Source: an uncultured Paracoccaceae bacterium
GTDB lineage: Bacteria; Pseudomonadota; Alphaproteobacteria; Rhodobacterales; Rhodobacteraceae
NCBI GenBank assembly: GCA_937138255.1
Contig: CAKZOU010000066.1
Span: forward strand, 1 to 64,000
Direction: 5' to 3'
DNA: 64,000 bases
Below, piece after piece: positions 24,806 to 32,350 of the stretch. Positions within the stretch are counted from its first letter, which is position 1. Each line of letters begins with the position of its first letter. The position numbers and the translations under genes were made by a program. The notes beneath the pieces are model-generated. The model worked only from the letters and a program-made list of their open reading frames with translations, had not been told where the DNA came from and made no database searches.

Positions 24806-25758
24806 TTCGGGTGCCTCAGTCGGGGATTGGTCAGAATAGAGATCACATCGGCCAGGATATTCAGGCCAATATAGACGGCCGCGAAGACAAGGCCGCAGGC
24901 CTGAACCACCGGCACGTCGCGCTTGGAGACGTGGTCAACGAGATACTGGCCGATGCCCGGATAGACGAACACCACCTCGACAACGACAACACCGACTACG
25001 AGATAGGCGAGGTTGAGCATCACCACGTTCACCACCGGCGCAATCGCATTGGGGAAGGCGTGGCGCGAGATGATCGTCGCGGGACGCAGGCCCTTGAGTT
25101 CGGCCGTCTCGACATAGGGCGATTGCATCACGTTGAGGATCGCGGCCCGCGTCATCCGCATCATATGCGCAAGGACCACGAGCACCAGAACGATCACCGG
25201 CAGGGCAATGGCGTTCAGCTTTTCCCAAAGGGTCATGCTGTCGTAGATGACCGACGTAGACGGAAACAGCCGGTAATTCACAGCGAAGATATACATCACG
25301 ATATAGCCGACGACGAATTCCGGCAGGGAGATCGTGGCGAGCGTGACGCCCGAGATGAGCTTGTCCGGCCAGCGCCCCGCGTATCGCGCGGCAACGAGGC
25401 CGAGGACAAGCGCAAGCGGGACAGCGATGATCGCGGCCCAGAATGCGAGAAATAGGGTATTGCCAAGCCGGCCGGTCATCGAGGAGGCAATGTCTTTGCC
25501 ATTGGTCAGCGCGGTGCCGAGATCGCCGTGCAGCGCGCCCAGGAGCCAGTCGAAATAGCGGGTCAGGGCAGGTTCGTTGAGCCCGAGCTCTTCTCGCAGG
25601 TTGGCGAGGGCTTCAGGGGTCGCGGACTGCCCTAGAATGGACTGTGCCACGTCGCCGGGAAGGATCTGGGTTCCTGCAAAGATCAGGGCCGATGTGGCAA
25701 GGATCAGGAGGAGTCCCAGCGCGATGCGCTGGGACAGGAGTTTTACAATCGGGTGCAT
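24802..25758 (-). CDS. Oligopeptide-type ABC transporter permease (DppB type)
   Basis: A 318-residue inner-membrane permease with six hydrophobic helices and the EAA loop Y-V-E-T-A-x-L-K-G. The start is taken at the ATG at 25758 (M-H-P-I-V-K-L-L-S-Q-R), which matches the family; the frame runs further upstream into the binding-protein gene. It lies 13 bp after the binding-protein stop, in the order SBP-DppB-DppC-ATPase. Confidence 0.92.
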   Translation of the reverse strand: MHPIVKLLSQRIALGLLLILATSALIFAGTQILPGDVAQSILGQSATPEALANLREELGLNEPALTRYFDWLLGALHGDLGTALTNGKDIASSMTGRLGNTLFLAFWAAIIAVPLALVLGLVAARYAGRWPDKLISGVTLATISLPEFVVGYIVMYIFAVNYRLFPSTSVIYDSMTLWEKLNAIALPVIVLVLVVLAHMMRMTRAAILNVMQSPYVETAELKGLRPATIISRHAFPNAIAPVVNVVMLNLAYLVVGVVVVEVVFVYPGIGQYLVDHVSKRDVPVVQACGLVFAAVYIGLNILADVISILTNPRLRHPK

Positions 25759-25771
25759 ACCTTTCACCCGG

Positions 25772-27358
25772 TTAGGCCAACCAACATACCTGGCTGGCAC
25801 GGCCACCCATGAGTTCGCCGGTGCCGTCTTTTTCCCAACCTTGGATCTTGTCTGACAGTCCATCGACATAGTCGTTGAACATCGGGCAGATCAGGCCGCC
25901 TTCGTCACGCATGATATGGGCCATCTCGCTGTAGATGCCCTTGCGCTTGCCGAGATCCAGTTCGGCACGGGCCGACAGCAGAAGCTCGTCGAAATGCGGG
26001 TCGTTGAAGCGGGTGTCGTTCCAGTCTGCGGTCGACAGATAGGCCGTCGAATACATCTGGTCCTGCACCGGCCGGCCACCCCAGTAGGAGGCGCAGAACG
26101 GCTGGACGTTCCAGACATCCGACCAGTAGCCATCGTTGGGCTCGCGCTTGATCTCAAGCGGGATACCAGCGGCAGCGGCCGACTGCTGATAGAGCTGGGC
26201 GGCTTCAACAGCGCCCGGGAAGGCACCGTCTGCGACGCGCAGCACGATCGGCGAACCATCATGGCCCGACTTCTTGTAGTATTCGGCGGCCGCTGCGGGA
26301 TCGTATTCGCGCTGCGGGATCGTCTCGTCAAAGAGCGGATAGGCCGCGTTGATCGGGAAATCGTTGCCGACCGTGCCATAGCCGTTGAGGATCTTGTCGA
26401 CCATCTCCTGACGGTTGATCGCCAGTTTCAGCGCCATCCGCAGGTCATTGTTGGCAAAGGGCTCGGTGTCACAGTGCATGATGAACACATAGTGGCCCGG
26501 ACCGCCCACGTTGACGACCTGCACGCCCGGCGAGCGGCCGAGAAGCTGGGCCACCTTGGGGTCGACGCGGTTGACGATATGGACCTGACCCGACTGAAGC
26601 GCCGCCATACGGGCGGTTGCATCGTTGATGACGAGGATCTCGACCTCGTCGACATGGCCGCGGCTGTCGTCCCAGTAGTTGGGGTTCTTCTTCCAGAGGT
26701 GCCGTGCGCCGGGCTCGTTGGCCTCGAGCATATAGGCGCCAGCGCCAATGCCCGCGCCCGGATCGTCAAAGCCGCCATCCGGCTGGATCTGCAGGTGATA
26801 GTCGGCCAAGAGGTAGGGAAGGTCGGCATTGGGGGTCGACAGGGTGACGGAGAACACGTCGCCGTCAACTTTCATCGACTCGATGCCGCGCATGATGCCA
26901 AGGGCGCCCGACTGTGCGTCGTCGTTCGAATGACGCTCCATCGTGCGCATCGCGTCTTCGGCGGTCACGGTCTTGCCGTTGTGGAATTCGACGCCGCTGC
27001 GCATCTTGAACATCCACGTCTTCGCGTCGGGGGTGGATTCAACCGACTCGGCAAGGCGGTAGCCGATGCTGCCGTCGGCCTTCACTTCGACCAGCGTTTC
27101 ACCGAACTGGTGCAGGTTGTGATAGGGAACCTGGCTTGCGGCGAGTGCCGGATCGAGGCTGTTGGTGCTTTCCCCGCCGACAGAGCCGATCCGCAGGGTG
27201 CCGCCCTTGACAGCGCCCTGAGCGGACACGGCCGAGGCCAGCATATTGCCGGCCATACCGGCACTGATGCCGAGTGCAGCAGCGCGGCCCATGAAGGCAC
27301 GGCGGCTGACCCGGCCCTGGGCGGCCCGCCCAGCGAGGTATTTGAGTTCGTCGTTCAT
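25772..27358 (-). CDS. Extracellular solute-binding protein of the oligopeptide/dipeptide type, Tat exported
   Basis: A 528-residue family 5 solute-binding protein, the periplasmic receptor of the adjacent transporter. The N-terminus carries a twin-arginine signal (V-S-R-R-A-F-M-G-R at about 17-25 followed by a hydrophobic stretch and A-S-A-V-S-A-Q), implying folded export. Core motifs such as W-M-F-K-M-R-S-G-V-E-F-H-N-G-K are present. The start at 27358 is the only ATG that places the Tat motif properly. A 7-bp inverted repeat (27380-27397) lies 22 bp upstream. The ligand could be a peptide or another solute of this large family. Confidence 0.93.
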   Translation of the reverse strand: MNDELKYLAGRAAQGRVSRRAFMGRAAALGISAGMAGNMLASAVSAQGAVKGGTLRIGSVGGESTNSLDPALAASQVPYHNLHQFGETLVEVKADGSIGYRLAESVESTPDAKTWMFKMRSGVEFHNGKTVTAEDAMRTMERHSNDDAQSGALGIMRGIESMKVDGDVFSVTLSTPNADLPYLLADYHLQIQPDGGFDDPGAGIGAGAYMLEANEPGARHLWKKNPNYWDDSRGHVDEVEILVINDATARMAALQSGQVHIVNRVDPKVAQLLGRSPGVQVVNVGGPGHYVFIMHCDTEPFANNDLRMALKLAINRQEMVDKILNGYGTVGNDFPINAAYPLFDETIPQREYDPAAAAEYYKKSGHDGSPIVLRVADGAFPGAVEAAQLYQQSAAAAGIPLEIKREPNDGYWSDVWNVQPFCASYWGGRPVQDQMYSTAYLSTADWNDTRFNDPHFDELLLSARAELDLGKRKGIYSEMAHIMRDEGGLICPMFNDYVDGLSDKIQGWEKDGTGELMGGRASQVCWLA

Positions 27359-27379
27359 GTTAGTCTCCCTGATAGTTTT

Positions 27380-27397
27380 ATTGATTGACCAATCAAT
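27380..27397. promoter_or_regulatory. Inverted repeat upstream of the solute-binding protein gene
   Basis: ATTGATT-GACC-AATCAAT is a perfect 7-bp inverted repeat with a 4-bp spacer in the 86-bp gap before the transporter operon. It is a likely operator for an unlinked regulator; its core TTGGTCAA (minus strand) is also present in the FadR-type and deoC sites. Confidence 0.5.
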
Positions 27398-27444
27398 AAC
27401 CGCGATTCTCTCGACGCGGCAACAATCTTTCATGATTGTGGCCC

Positions 27445-29445
27445 CTAGAGGTGGTCTCTGGCTACTGAATCCTTGAATTCCCTTGCGAAAACTTCGTGAC
27501 CACCCTCCTTGGCGATGATCTTCGCCTGCATATGCAACATCTCTTTGTCGGCCCACATCGAAGCCGAAGCCTCGGTGGCGACGCGCCACGCACCGCGACA
27601 AAGCTCCTGATTCCAGACAATATCGACCCGCGCTGAAAGTGGGTCATCACTTTGGATTGACCAGACCTCGTGACTGGACTCAGCGGTGCAAAGCCCGTGA
27701 TCAAGGTTTTCGGTGGCGCCCTCGTCGTTGGCGACGATCAGACGGTGGATTCCCGTGATCAAGTCATGGTCGATCGAGCGAGAGGACGCGCCCTCGCGAA
27801 GCGTCAGAAGGTTGGCAGGGCGCGCCGCCTCTGCCGGCGGGAATGCCCATTCGTCGATCTCCGCGCCGGGGTGAACGGGCAAAGTCAGCTGGCCCGACAA
27901 AAGAGCAAGCGTCGCAGCCTCGGCCGAAGGCCAGACGAACGGCCAGTAGGTCGTCGAAAGGGCGAGCCTCAGACGATGACCTGCGGCAAGGCGATAGCCG
28001 GTCTGGTCGAGGGTGAGGCGGATCGCCAGCGGTTCGCCGGGGGCTGGGTCGGAGGGATGCTCCATGCTGTCGCGGTGCGACAGGTTGAGAATACCGTGGC
28101 AGATGCGAACCGAAGAGCCGTCGGGCGCTACGTCGCACAGGCGGGCCGCAATGAAGGCGCGGGGGCTGTCGGTTGTCAGGACGAGCTCGATCACCGGCGC
28201 GCCGAGCAGAGCAAGTGGTGCTCCAAGCGGAGCGGTGTCGAAACAGACCGAAAGCGCATCGTCGGGCCGCTGGTCGCCGGGCATCTCGGCATTGCGGCCC
28301 ATGGGGAAAAACTCGCCCGTGTGCATTCCCAGATGTTGGGGCGTCGAGACCGTTTTCGACAACGCTCCTGCCTCGAGGGCGAGGCCGCCATCGGTCAGGT
28401 GCAGTGTCGCTTCGCTCGTCCGCGCACTTGGCCAGTCCTGCTCGGCCAGCCAGACGCCGGGCCGGTCGCCCGCGTTGGCATCGGGCGGGGCGCTGTCGAG
28501 AAGGTAGGCCCGATAGGCCGGGTCATCTTCGGCCCCGTTCGGAATGTCCTTCAGCCACCGATCCCACCAGCGCAGCGCCTCTTGCAGAAAGCCGATCTGC
28601 GGGCCGGGCACGGCGGTGTGTGGATACTGGTGCACCCATGGGCCGACGATCCCCTTGGCCGGAACCGAGAGGTTCGAGACCAGATGCGAGACCGTGTTCA
28701 TATAGTTGTCGGCCCAGCCGCCGATCGACAGAACCGGCGCCTCGATCGCGCTGTAATCCTCGCAGACCGACCCGTGCTTCCAATACCCATCGCGCGACTG
28801 GTGGCTGGCCCAAAGGGGCGACAGGAACGGCTCGTTCTCGAGCCGCCGCATCCAGTCGTCGCGCCAGTCGTTGCGCAGCATCGGATCGGGCGGGCGTGAG
28901 GAGAAGGAAAGCATGACCGCGCCCCAGCCGAGGTTTTCGCCCAGAAGGCAGCCGCCCTTGAAATGTATGTCGTCGGCAAAGCGGTCGGTGGTTGAGCAAA
29001 CTGTCACCACGGCCTTCAGCGCCGGAGGGCGCAGCGCCGCTGTCTGCAGGCAATTGAACCCACCCCAGCTCTTTCCCATCATGCCGACCTTGCCCGAGCA
29101 CCACGGCTGCGCGGCAAGCCACGCAATCACCTCGCAGGCATCCGACAATTCCTGTTCGGTGTATTCGTCGGCCATCAGCCCTTCGCTGTCGCCATTGCCG
29201 CGCATATCCACCCGCACGGCGGCATAGCCGTGTCCGGCGAAATAGGGATGCATCAGCTCGTCGCGCGGCAGGGTTCCGTCGCGCTTGCGGTAGGGGATGT
29301 ATTCAAGAACCGCCGGAACAGGATCAAGAGGGGCATCCTTCGGCAGCCAGATCCGCGCCGACAGCCGGCACCCATCACTTAGAATGATCCCCTGATCGGG
29401 AATCTCCATGACTTCGCGCGGTAAATCGGTGACGTGGCGCATCAT
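27445..29445 (-). CDS. CocE/NonD family hydrolase (X-Pro dipeptidyl-peptidase S15-like)
   Basis: A 666-residue serine hydrolase. The N-terminal alpha/beta hydrolase domain (about 12-330) has the nucleophile Ser126 in G-K-S-W-G-G, an Asp in G-G-W-A-D-N-Y and His in G-P-W-V-H-Q-Y; the C-terminal jelly-roll domain (about 350-560) is the X-Pro dipeptidyl-peptidase C-terminal domain. The family includes cocaine esterase, glutaryl-7-ACA acylase and X-Pro peptidases. No signal peptide is seen. Lying just upstream of an oligopeptide-type importer on the same strand, it may hydrolyse imported peptides or esters. The last 100 residues extend beyond the usual domain end. Confidence 0.88.
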   Translation of the reverse strand: MMRHVTDLPREVMEIPDQGIILSDGCRLSARIWLPKDAPLDPVPAVLEYIPYRKRDGTLPRDELMHPYFAGHGYAAVRVDMRGNGDSEGLMADEYTEQELSDACEVIAWLAAQPWCSGKVGMMGKSWGGFNCLQTAALRPPALKAVVTVCSTTDRFADDIHFKGGCLLGENLGWGAVMLSFSSRPPDPMLRNDWRDDWMRRLENEPFLSPLWASHQSRDGYWKHGSVCEDYSAIEAPVLSIGGWADNYMNTVSHLVSNLSVPAKGIVGPWVHQYPHTAVPGPQIGFLQEALRWWDRWLKDIPNGAEDDPAYRAYLLDSAPPDANAGDRPGVWLAEQDWPSARTSEATLHLTDGGLALEAGALSKTVSTPQHLGMHTGEFFPMGRNAEMPGDQRPDDALSVCFDTAPLGAPLALLGAPVIELVLTTDSPRAFIAARLCDVAPDGSSVRICHGILNLSHRDSMEHPSDPAPGEPLAIRLTLDQTGYRLAAGHRLRLALSTTYWPFVWPSAEAATLALLSGQLTLPVHPGAEIDEWAFPPAEAARPANLLTLREGASSRSIDHDLITGIHRLIVANDEGATENLDHGLCTAESSHEVWSIQSDDPLSARVDIVWNQELCRGAWRVATEASASMWADKEMLHMQAKIIAKEGGHEVFAREFKDSVARDHL

Positions 29446-29522
29446 GATCCATATTCTTGTGCGGCTCGATCAGACTAGGGGGGCAAATCCAATCCTGCCA
29501 AGTCTTCAGAGTGGCACTTGCA

Positions 29523-29553
29523 CAAAAAAAACGCGGGCTGAGAGCCCGCGTTT
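29523..29553 (-). terminator. Rho-independent terminator of the small heat-shock gene
   Basis: Minus strand: a 9-bp stem ACGCGGGCT/AGCCCGCGT with a 3-nt loop, followed by eight T residues. It is 22 bp after the hsp20 stop and a canonical intrinsic terminator. Confidence 0.92.
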
Positions 29554-29575
29554 GTCGTCCGTTCAACTTATTGGA

Positions 29576-30043
29576 TTAGTTAACGGCCTTGGCATCCACT
29601 AAATCGCGCTCGACCGGCGAGGCGCCAGCAATTTCAATTCGGCGCGGCTTGAGGGCCTCGGGCACTTCGCGCTGCAGGTCGATGTTGAGCATCCCGTTCT
29701 CGTGGCTCGCGCCTTTCACATGCACATGGTCGGCAAGGTGGAAGCGGCGCTCGAAGGCGCGGGTCGCAATGCCGCGATGCAGGAACACGCGGGCTTCGTC
29801 TTCGGCGGACTTGCGGCCCGAGACGAAGAGGGTGTTCTCGCGGACCTCGACGGCGAGGTCTTCGTCGGCAAAGCCGGCAACGGCGATCGAGATGCGCCAG
29901 CCGTCTTCGGCGGTCTTCTCGATGTTATAGGGGGGGTAGCTCTGGCCAGGGGTTTCGCTGGCGAAAACGCGGTCCATCAGGTCGGCGATTTGGTCGAATC
30001 CGACAGTGGAACGGTAAAGGGGCGTGAGATCAAATGTGCGCAT
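29576..30043 (-). CDS. Small heat-shock protein Hsp20 (IbpA/HspA-like)
   Basis: A 155-residue alpha-crystallin-type chaperone that holds unfolding proteins for refolding by DnaK/ClpB. The N-terminus (R-T-F-D-L-T-P-L-Y-R-S-T-V-G-F-D) is that of the IbpA-like class A proteins of rhizobia and relatives; the alpha-crystallin domain spans about 36-130, with the A-x-x-x-N-G-x-L motif seen as S-H-E-N-G-M-L-N-I-D-L. The C-terminal I-x-I anchor is R-I-E-I. It has its own sigma-32-type promoter and a ROSE-like leader (see those entries), so both transcription and translation appear heat-controlled. Confidence 0.95.
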   Translation of the reverse strand: MRTFDLTPLYRSTVGFDQIADLMDRVFASETPGQSYPPYNIEKTAEDGWRISIAVAGFADEDLAVEVRENTLFVSGRKSAEDEARVFLHRGIATRAFERRFHLADHVHVKGASHENGMLNIDLQREVPEALKPRRIEIAGASPVERDLVDAKAVN

Positions 30044-30122
30044 GGGTTATCCTCCAGTGAGCGACAACGTTGGGCCTTCCCGAAGGGACAGGCAGTGATC
30101 CGAGGCCCGATTGGCACCTCGG
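30044..30122 (-). promoter_or_regulatory. ROSE-like RNA thermometer in the hsp20 5' leader
   Basis: In the hsp20 leader the last hairpin (30046-30068) pairs GTTGTC-G-CTC with GAGGATAAC around a 4-nt loop: nine pairs, one of them G-U, with a single bulged G inside TCGCT. The SD GGAGG (30051-30055) lies mostly within the stem, 7 nt from the ATG. ROSE thermometers, common before hsp20 genes of alphaproteobacteria, have exactly this anti-SD U-(U/C)-G-C-U with an unpaired or G-G-paired guanine. Two more hairpins are upstream: CCTTC-GG-GAAGG (near 30077-30088) and CCGAGG/CCTCGG (30100-30122). Confidence 0.75.
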
Positions 30123-30130
30123 TCCTCATG

Positions 30131-30159
30131 ATTTGGGGGCGGCTTCGGACCCTTTCAAG
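30131..30159 (-). promoter_or_regulatory. Sigma-32 (RpoH) type promoter of hsp20
   Basis: Minus strand: CTTGAAA (30153-30159), a 13-bp spacer, then CCCCCAAAT (30131-30139). It matches the RpoH pattern CTTGAAA-N(11-16)-CCCCATnT closely. It lies 88 bp before the start codon and starts only 4 bp from the stop of the upstream protease gene. Confidence 0.75.
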
Positions 30160-30162
30160 AGC

Positions 30163-30969
30163 CTAGGGCTGGACGAATTTCGCGCCCGTGTCGGTGCGCT
30201 CGCCGGGGGTGATGACCCTCTGGCCGCCACTCGACCAAACGGGGGCGGATTCGGTGAAGTGGGTCATCAGGTCTTCGAACGCCGCGCCAAGGTCGGGGCC
30301 GATGCTGACAGGCTGATCTTCGAGCATGGCCATGGCCGAGATGATAGAAACCACCTGCGCCACGCCACCCCGAACCGCAAACACCGGCGCGCCGCTTGCG
30401 CCGAAATCGGCATCGCAATCCATGATCACGATCCCGTCCTGAACGGCGATCACGCCGCAGAGGTCTTGCAGCGATGAGGCCGTGTCGCGGTCACGGGCGT
30501 AGGACACAACGGCAAGTTCGTCGGCGCTTTCCACATCGCCGGAAATCGGAAAAGGCGCGACCTTCGAGGTGCGGATAGGCTGGCTCAACTCAAGAAGGGC
30601 CAGATCGAATGGAACGGCCTCGGTGCTTTTGCGTCCGGTGCGGAGGACGTAGGCAGGGTGCGCCACCGCCCGCCGCACATCGCGATAGGCTTCGGCGCGG
30701 CCCGTGCGCAGGCCTGCGAGAAAATGGAAGCGGTTGGCCGCGATCTGTGTGCCGTCTTTGTCGATAAGACAGTGGGCTGCCGTCAGGACGAGGTCTTCCG
30801 AAATAAGCGCTCCGCTGCAAAAGCCCTTGCCGTCGATGTCGACGCGCCCGACACCTTCCCAACCGCGCCCGGCCTGACCCGTTTGCAGGGACACCAAGCC
30901 AGAACCTTGCGCCGCCACGCCGGAAGCGAGGCAGAGCCAAAATGTAAGCGAGCGAATGAGAGGGATCAT
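30163..30969 (-). CDS. Secreted trypsin-like serine protease (S1 family)
   Basis: A 268-residue protease with an N-terminal signal peptide (hydrophobic to about residue 20, A-A-Q cleavage). The triad is complete: His66 in L-T-A-A-H-C, Asp122 in P-F-D-L-A-L-L, and Ser192 in F-G-A-S-G-A-P-V-F. Cysteines near 51/67 and others could form disulfides in the periplasm. It is a short chymotrypsin-fold enzyme without PDZ domain, unlike DegP. It lies 53 bp downstream of glcF on the same strand, perhaps by chance; a CCCCG/CGGGG hairpin lies between them. The target is unknown. Confidence 0.9.
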   Translation of the reverse strand: MIPLIRSLTFWLCLASGVAAQGSGLVSLQTGQAGRGWEGVGRVDIDGKGFCSGALISEDLVLTAAHCLIDKDGTQIAANRFHFLAGLRTGRAEAYRDVRRAVAHPAYVLRTGRKSTEAVPFDLALLELSQPIRTSKVAPFPISGDVESADELAVVSYARDRDTASSLQDLCGVIAVQDGIVIMDCDADFGASGAPVFAVRGGVAQVVSIISAMAMLEDQPVSIGPDLGAAFEDLMTHFTESAPVWSSGGQRVITPGERTDTGAKFVQP

Positions 30970-31022
30970 CCTGTCGTCCTCGACGCCCCGTCTTGCTGCG
31001 GGGCCGAGGCCAGCTTACGCCA

Positions 31023-32348
31023 TCAGCGCAGAATTGGAATATCCGACTTGGGCCGCCCGTGCTCGCCCATCGTCGGCGGGATCGGCCCGCCGGTGACCCA
31101 ATCCAGAAGCTCGACCGTGTGGACCACCGGAACACCGGTGCCCGAACCGATCTGCATCATGCAGCCGATGTTGCCGGCTGCGATGACATCGGGGGTAAGC
31201 GCCTCGAGCGTGCGGACCTTGCGGGCCTTCAGCTGGCCGGAGATCTCGGGCTGCATCAGGTTATAGGTGCCGGCAGAGCCGCAGCAGAGGTGCGGGTCGG
31301 CAGGTTCGAGAACCGTGAAACCGGCCTTTTTCAAAAGGTCTTTCGGCAGGGTCTTGATCTTCTGCCCGTGCTGGAGCGAACAGGCCGCGTGATAGGCCAC
31401 GCGCATTTCCTGTGCGGCTGGCGAGGCGGGGAAATCGAGCCTGGAGAGAACTTCGCTCACATCCATCGCGATCTTCGAGACCCGCGCCGCATCGGCCGCG
31501 AGCGGCTCGTTGCGGAACATATGCCCATAGTCCTTGACCGTGGTGCCGCAGCCTGAGGTGTTGATGACGATGGCATCAAGCCCGTCGCCATCCATCTCGG
31601 CCGCCCATGCGCGGATGTTCTTCGCCGCGGTCGCGTGGCTTTCGTCTTCCTTTCCCATGTGATGGGTCAGCGCCCCGCAACAGCCCGCGCCCTCGGCGAT
31701 CACCACTTCGCAGCCAAGGCGTGTGAGGAGCCGGATCGTCGCGTCGTTGATATCTGTGTTGAGCGCCTTCTGCGCGCAGCCCGTCATCAGCGCCACACGC
31801 ATCTTGCGGGGGGCGATGGGCGCGAAACTTTGCGGATCGTCGTTGCGGCTCACTGGCGGGATGCGCTTCGGCGCCATGGCGATCATCGCCCGCAGGCGCG
31901 GATCGGGCAGGAGGCGGGCGAAGGGCCGGCCGATCTTGGCCGCGAGAAGGGCGAGGCGGAACCGCCCGGGATAGGGCAGGATCCGTGCCAAGACCCAGCG
32001 CAGGGCGCGATCGGTCAGCGGACGTTTGTAGTGGTTTTCCACATAGGCGCGGGCGTGGTCGATCAGGTGCATATAGTGCACGCCCGAGGGGCAGGTGCTC
32101 ATGCAGGCAAGGCACGAGAGGCAGCGGTCGATATGGCCGACCGTCTTGGCATCGGGGATACGCTCGTTCTCGAGCATATCCTTGATGAGATAGATACGGC
32201 CACGCGGGCTATCGAGCTCGTCGCCCAAGACCTGATAGGTCGGGCAGGTGGCTGTGCAAAAGCCGCAATGCACGCAGGCGCGCAGGATCTCGTTGGCGCG
32301 CTGGATGCCCGGATCGGTAAGCTGTTCGGGGGTAAAGGTCGTCTGCAT
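31023..32348 (-). CDS. glcF: Glycolate oxidase iron-sulfur subunit GlcF
   Basis: A 441-residue subunit that passes electrons from GlcD flavin. Two [4Fe-4S] clusters are bound by C-V-H-C-G-F-C-T-A-T-C-P (about 31-42) and C-L-S-C-L-A-C-M-S-T-C-P (about 82-93), and two CCG domains follow (G-C-C-G-A-L-T-H-H, L-C-C-G-S-A-G-T-Y). It starts 2 bp after glcE and completes the glcDEF operon, which converts glycolate to glyoxylate. Confidence 0.95.
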   Translation of the reverse strand: MQTTFTPEQLTDPGIQRANEILRACVHCGFCTATCPTYQVLGDELDSPRGRIYLIKDMLENERIPDAKTVGHIDRCLSCLACMSTCPSGVHYMHLIDHARAYVENHYKRPLTDRALRWVLARILPYPGRFRLALLAAKIGRPFARLLPDPRLRAMIAMAPKRIPPVSRNDDPQSFAPIAPRKMRVALMTGCAQKALNTDINDATIRLLTRLGCEVVIAEGAGCCGALTHHMGKEDESHATAAKNIRAWAAEMDGDGLDAIVINTSGCGTTVKDYGHMFRNEPLAADAARVSKIAMDVSEVLSRLDFPASPAAQEMRVAYHAACSLQHGQKIKTLPKDLLKKAGFTVLEPADPHLCCGSAGTYNLMQPEISGQLKARKVRTLEALTPDVIAAGNIGCMMQIGSGTGVPVVHTVELLDWVTGGPIPPTMGEHGRPKSDIPILR

Positions 32349-32350
32349 CG

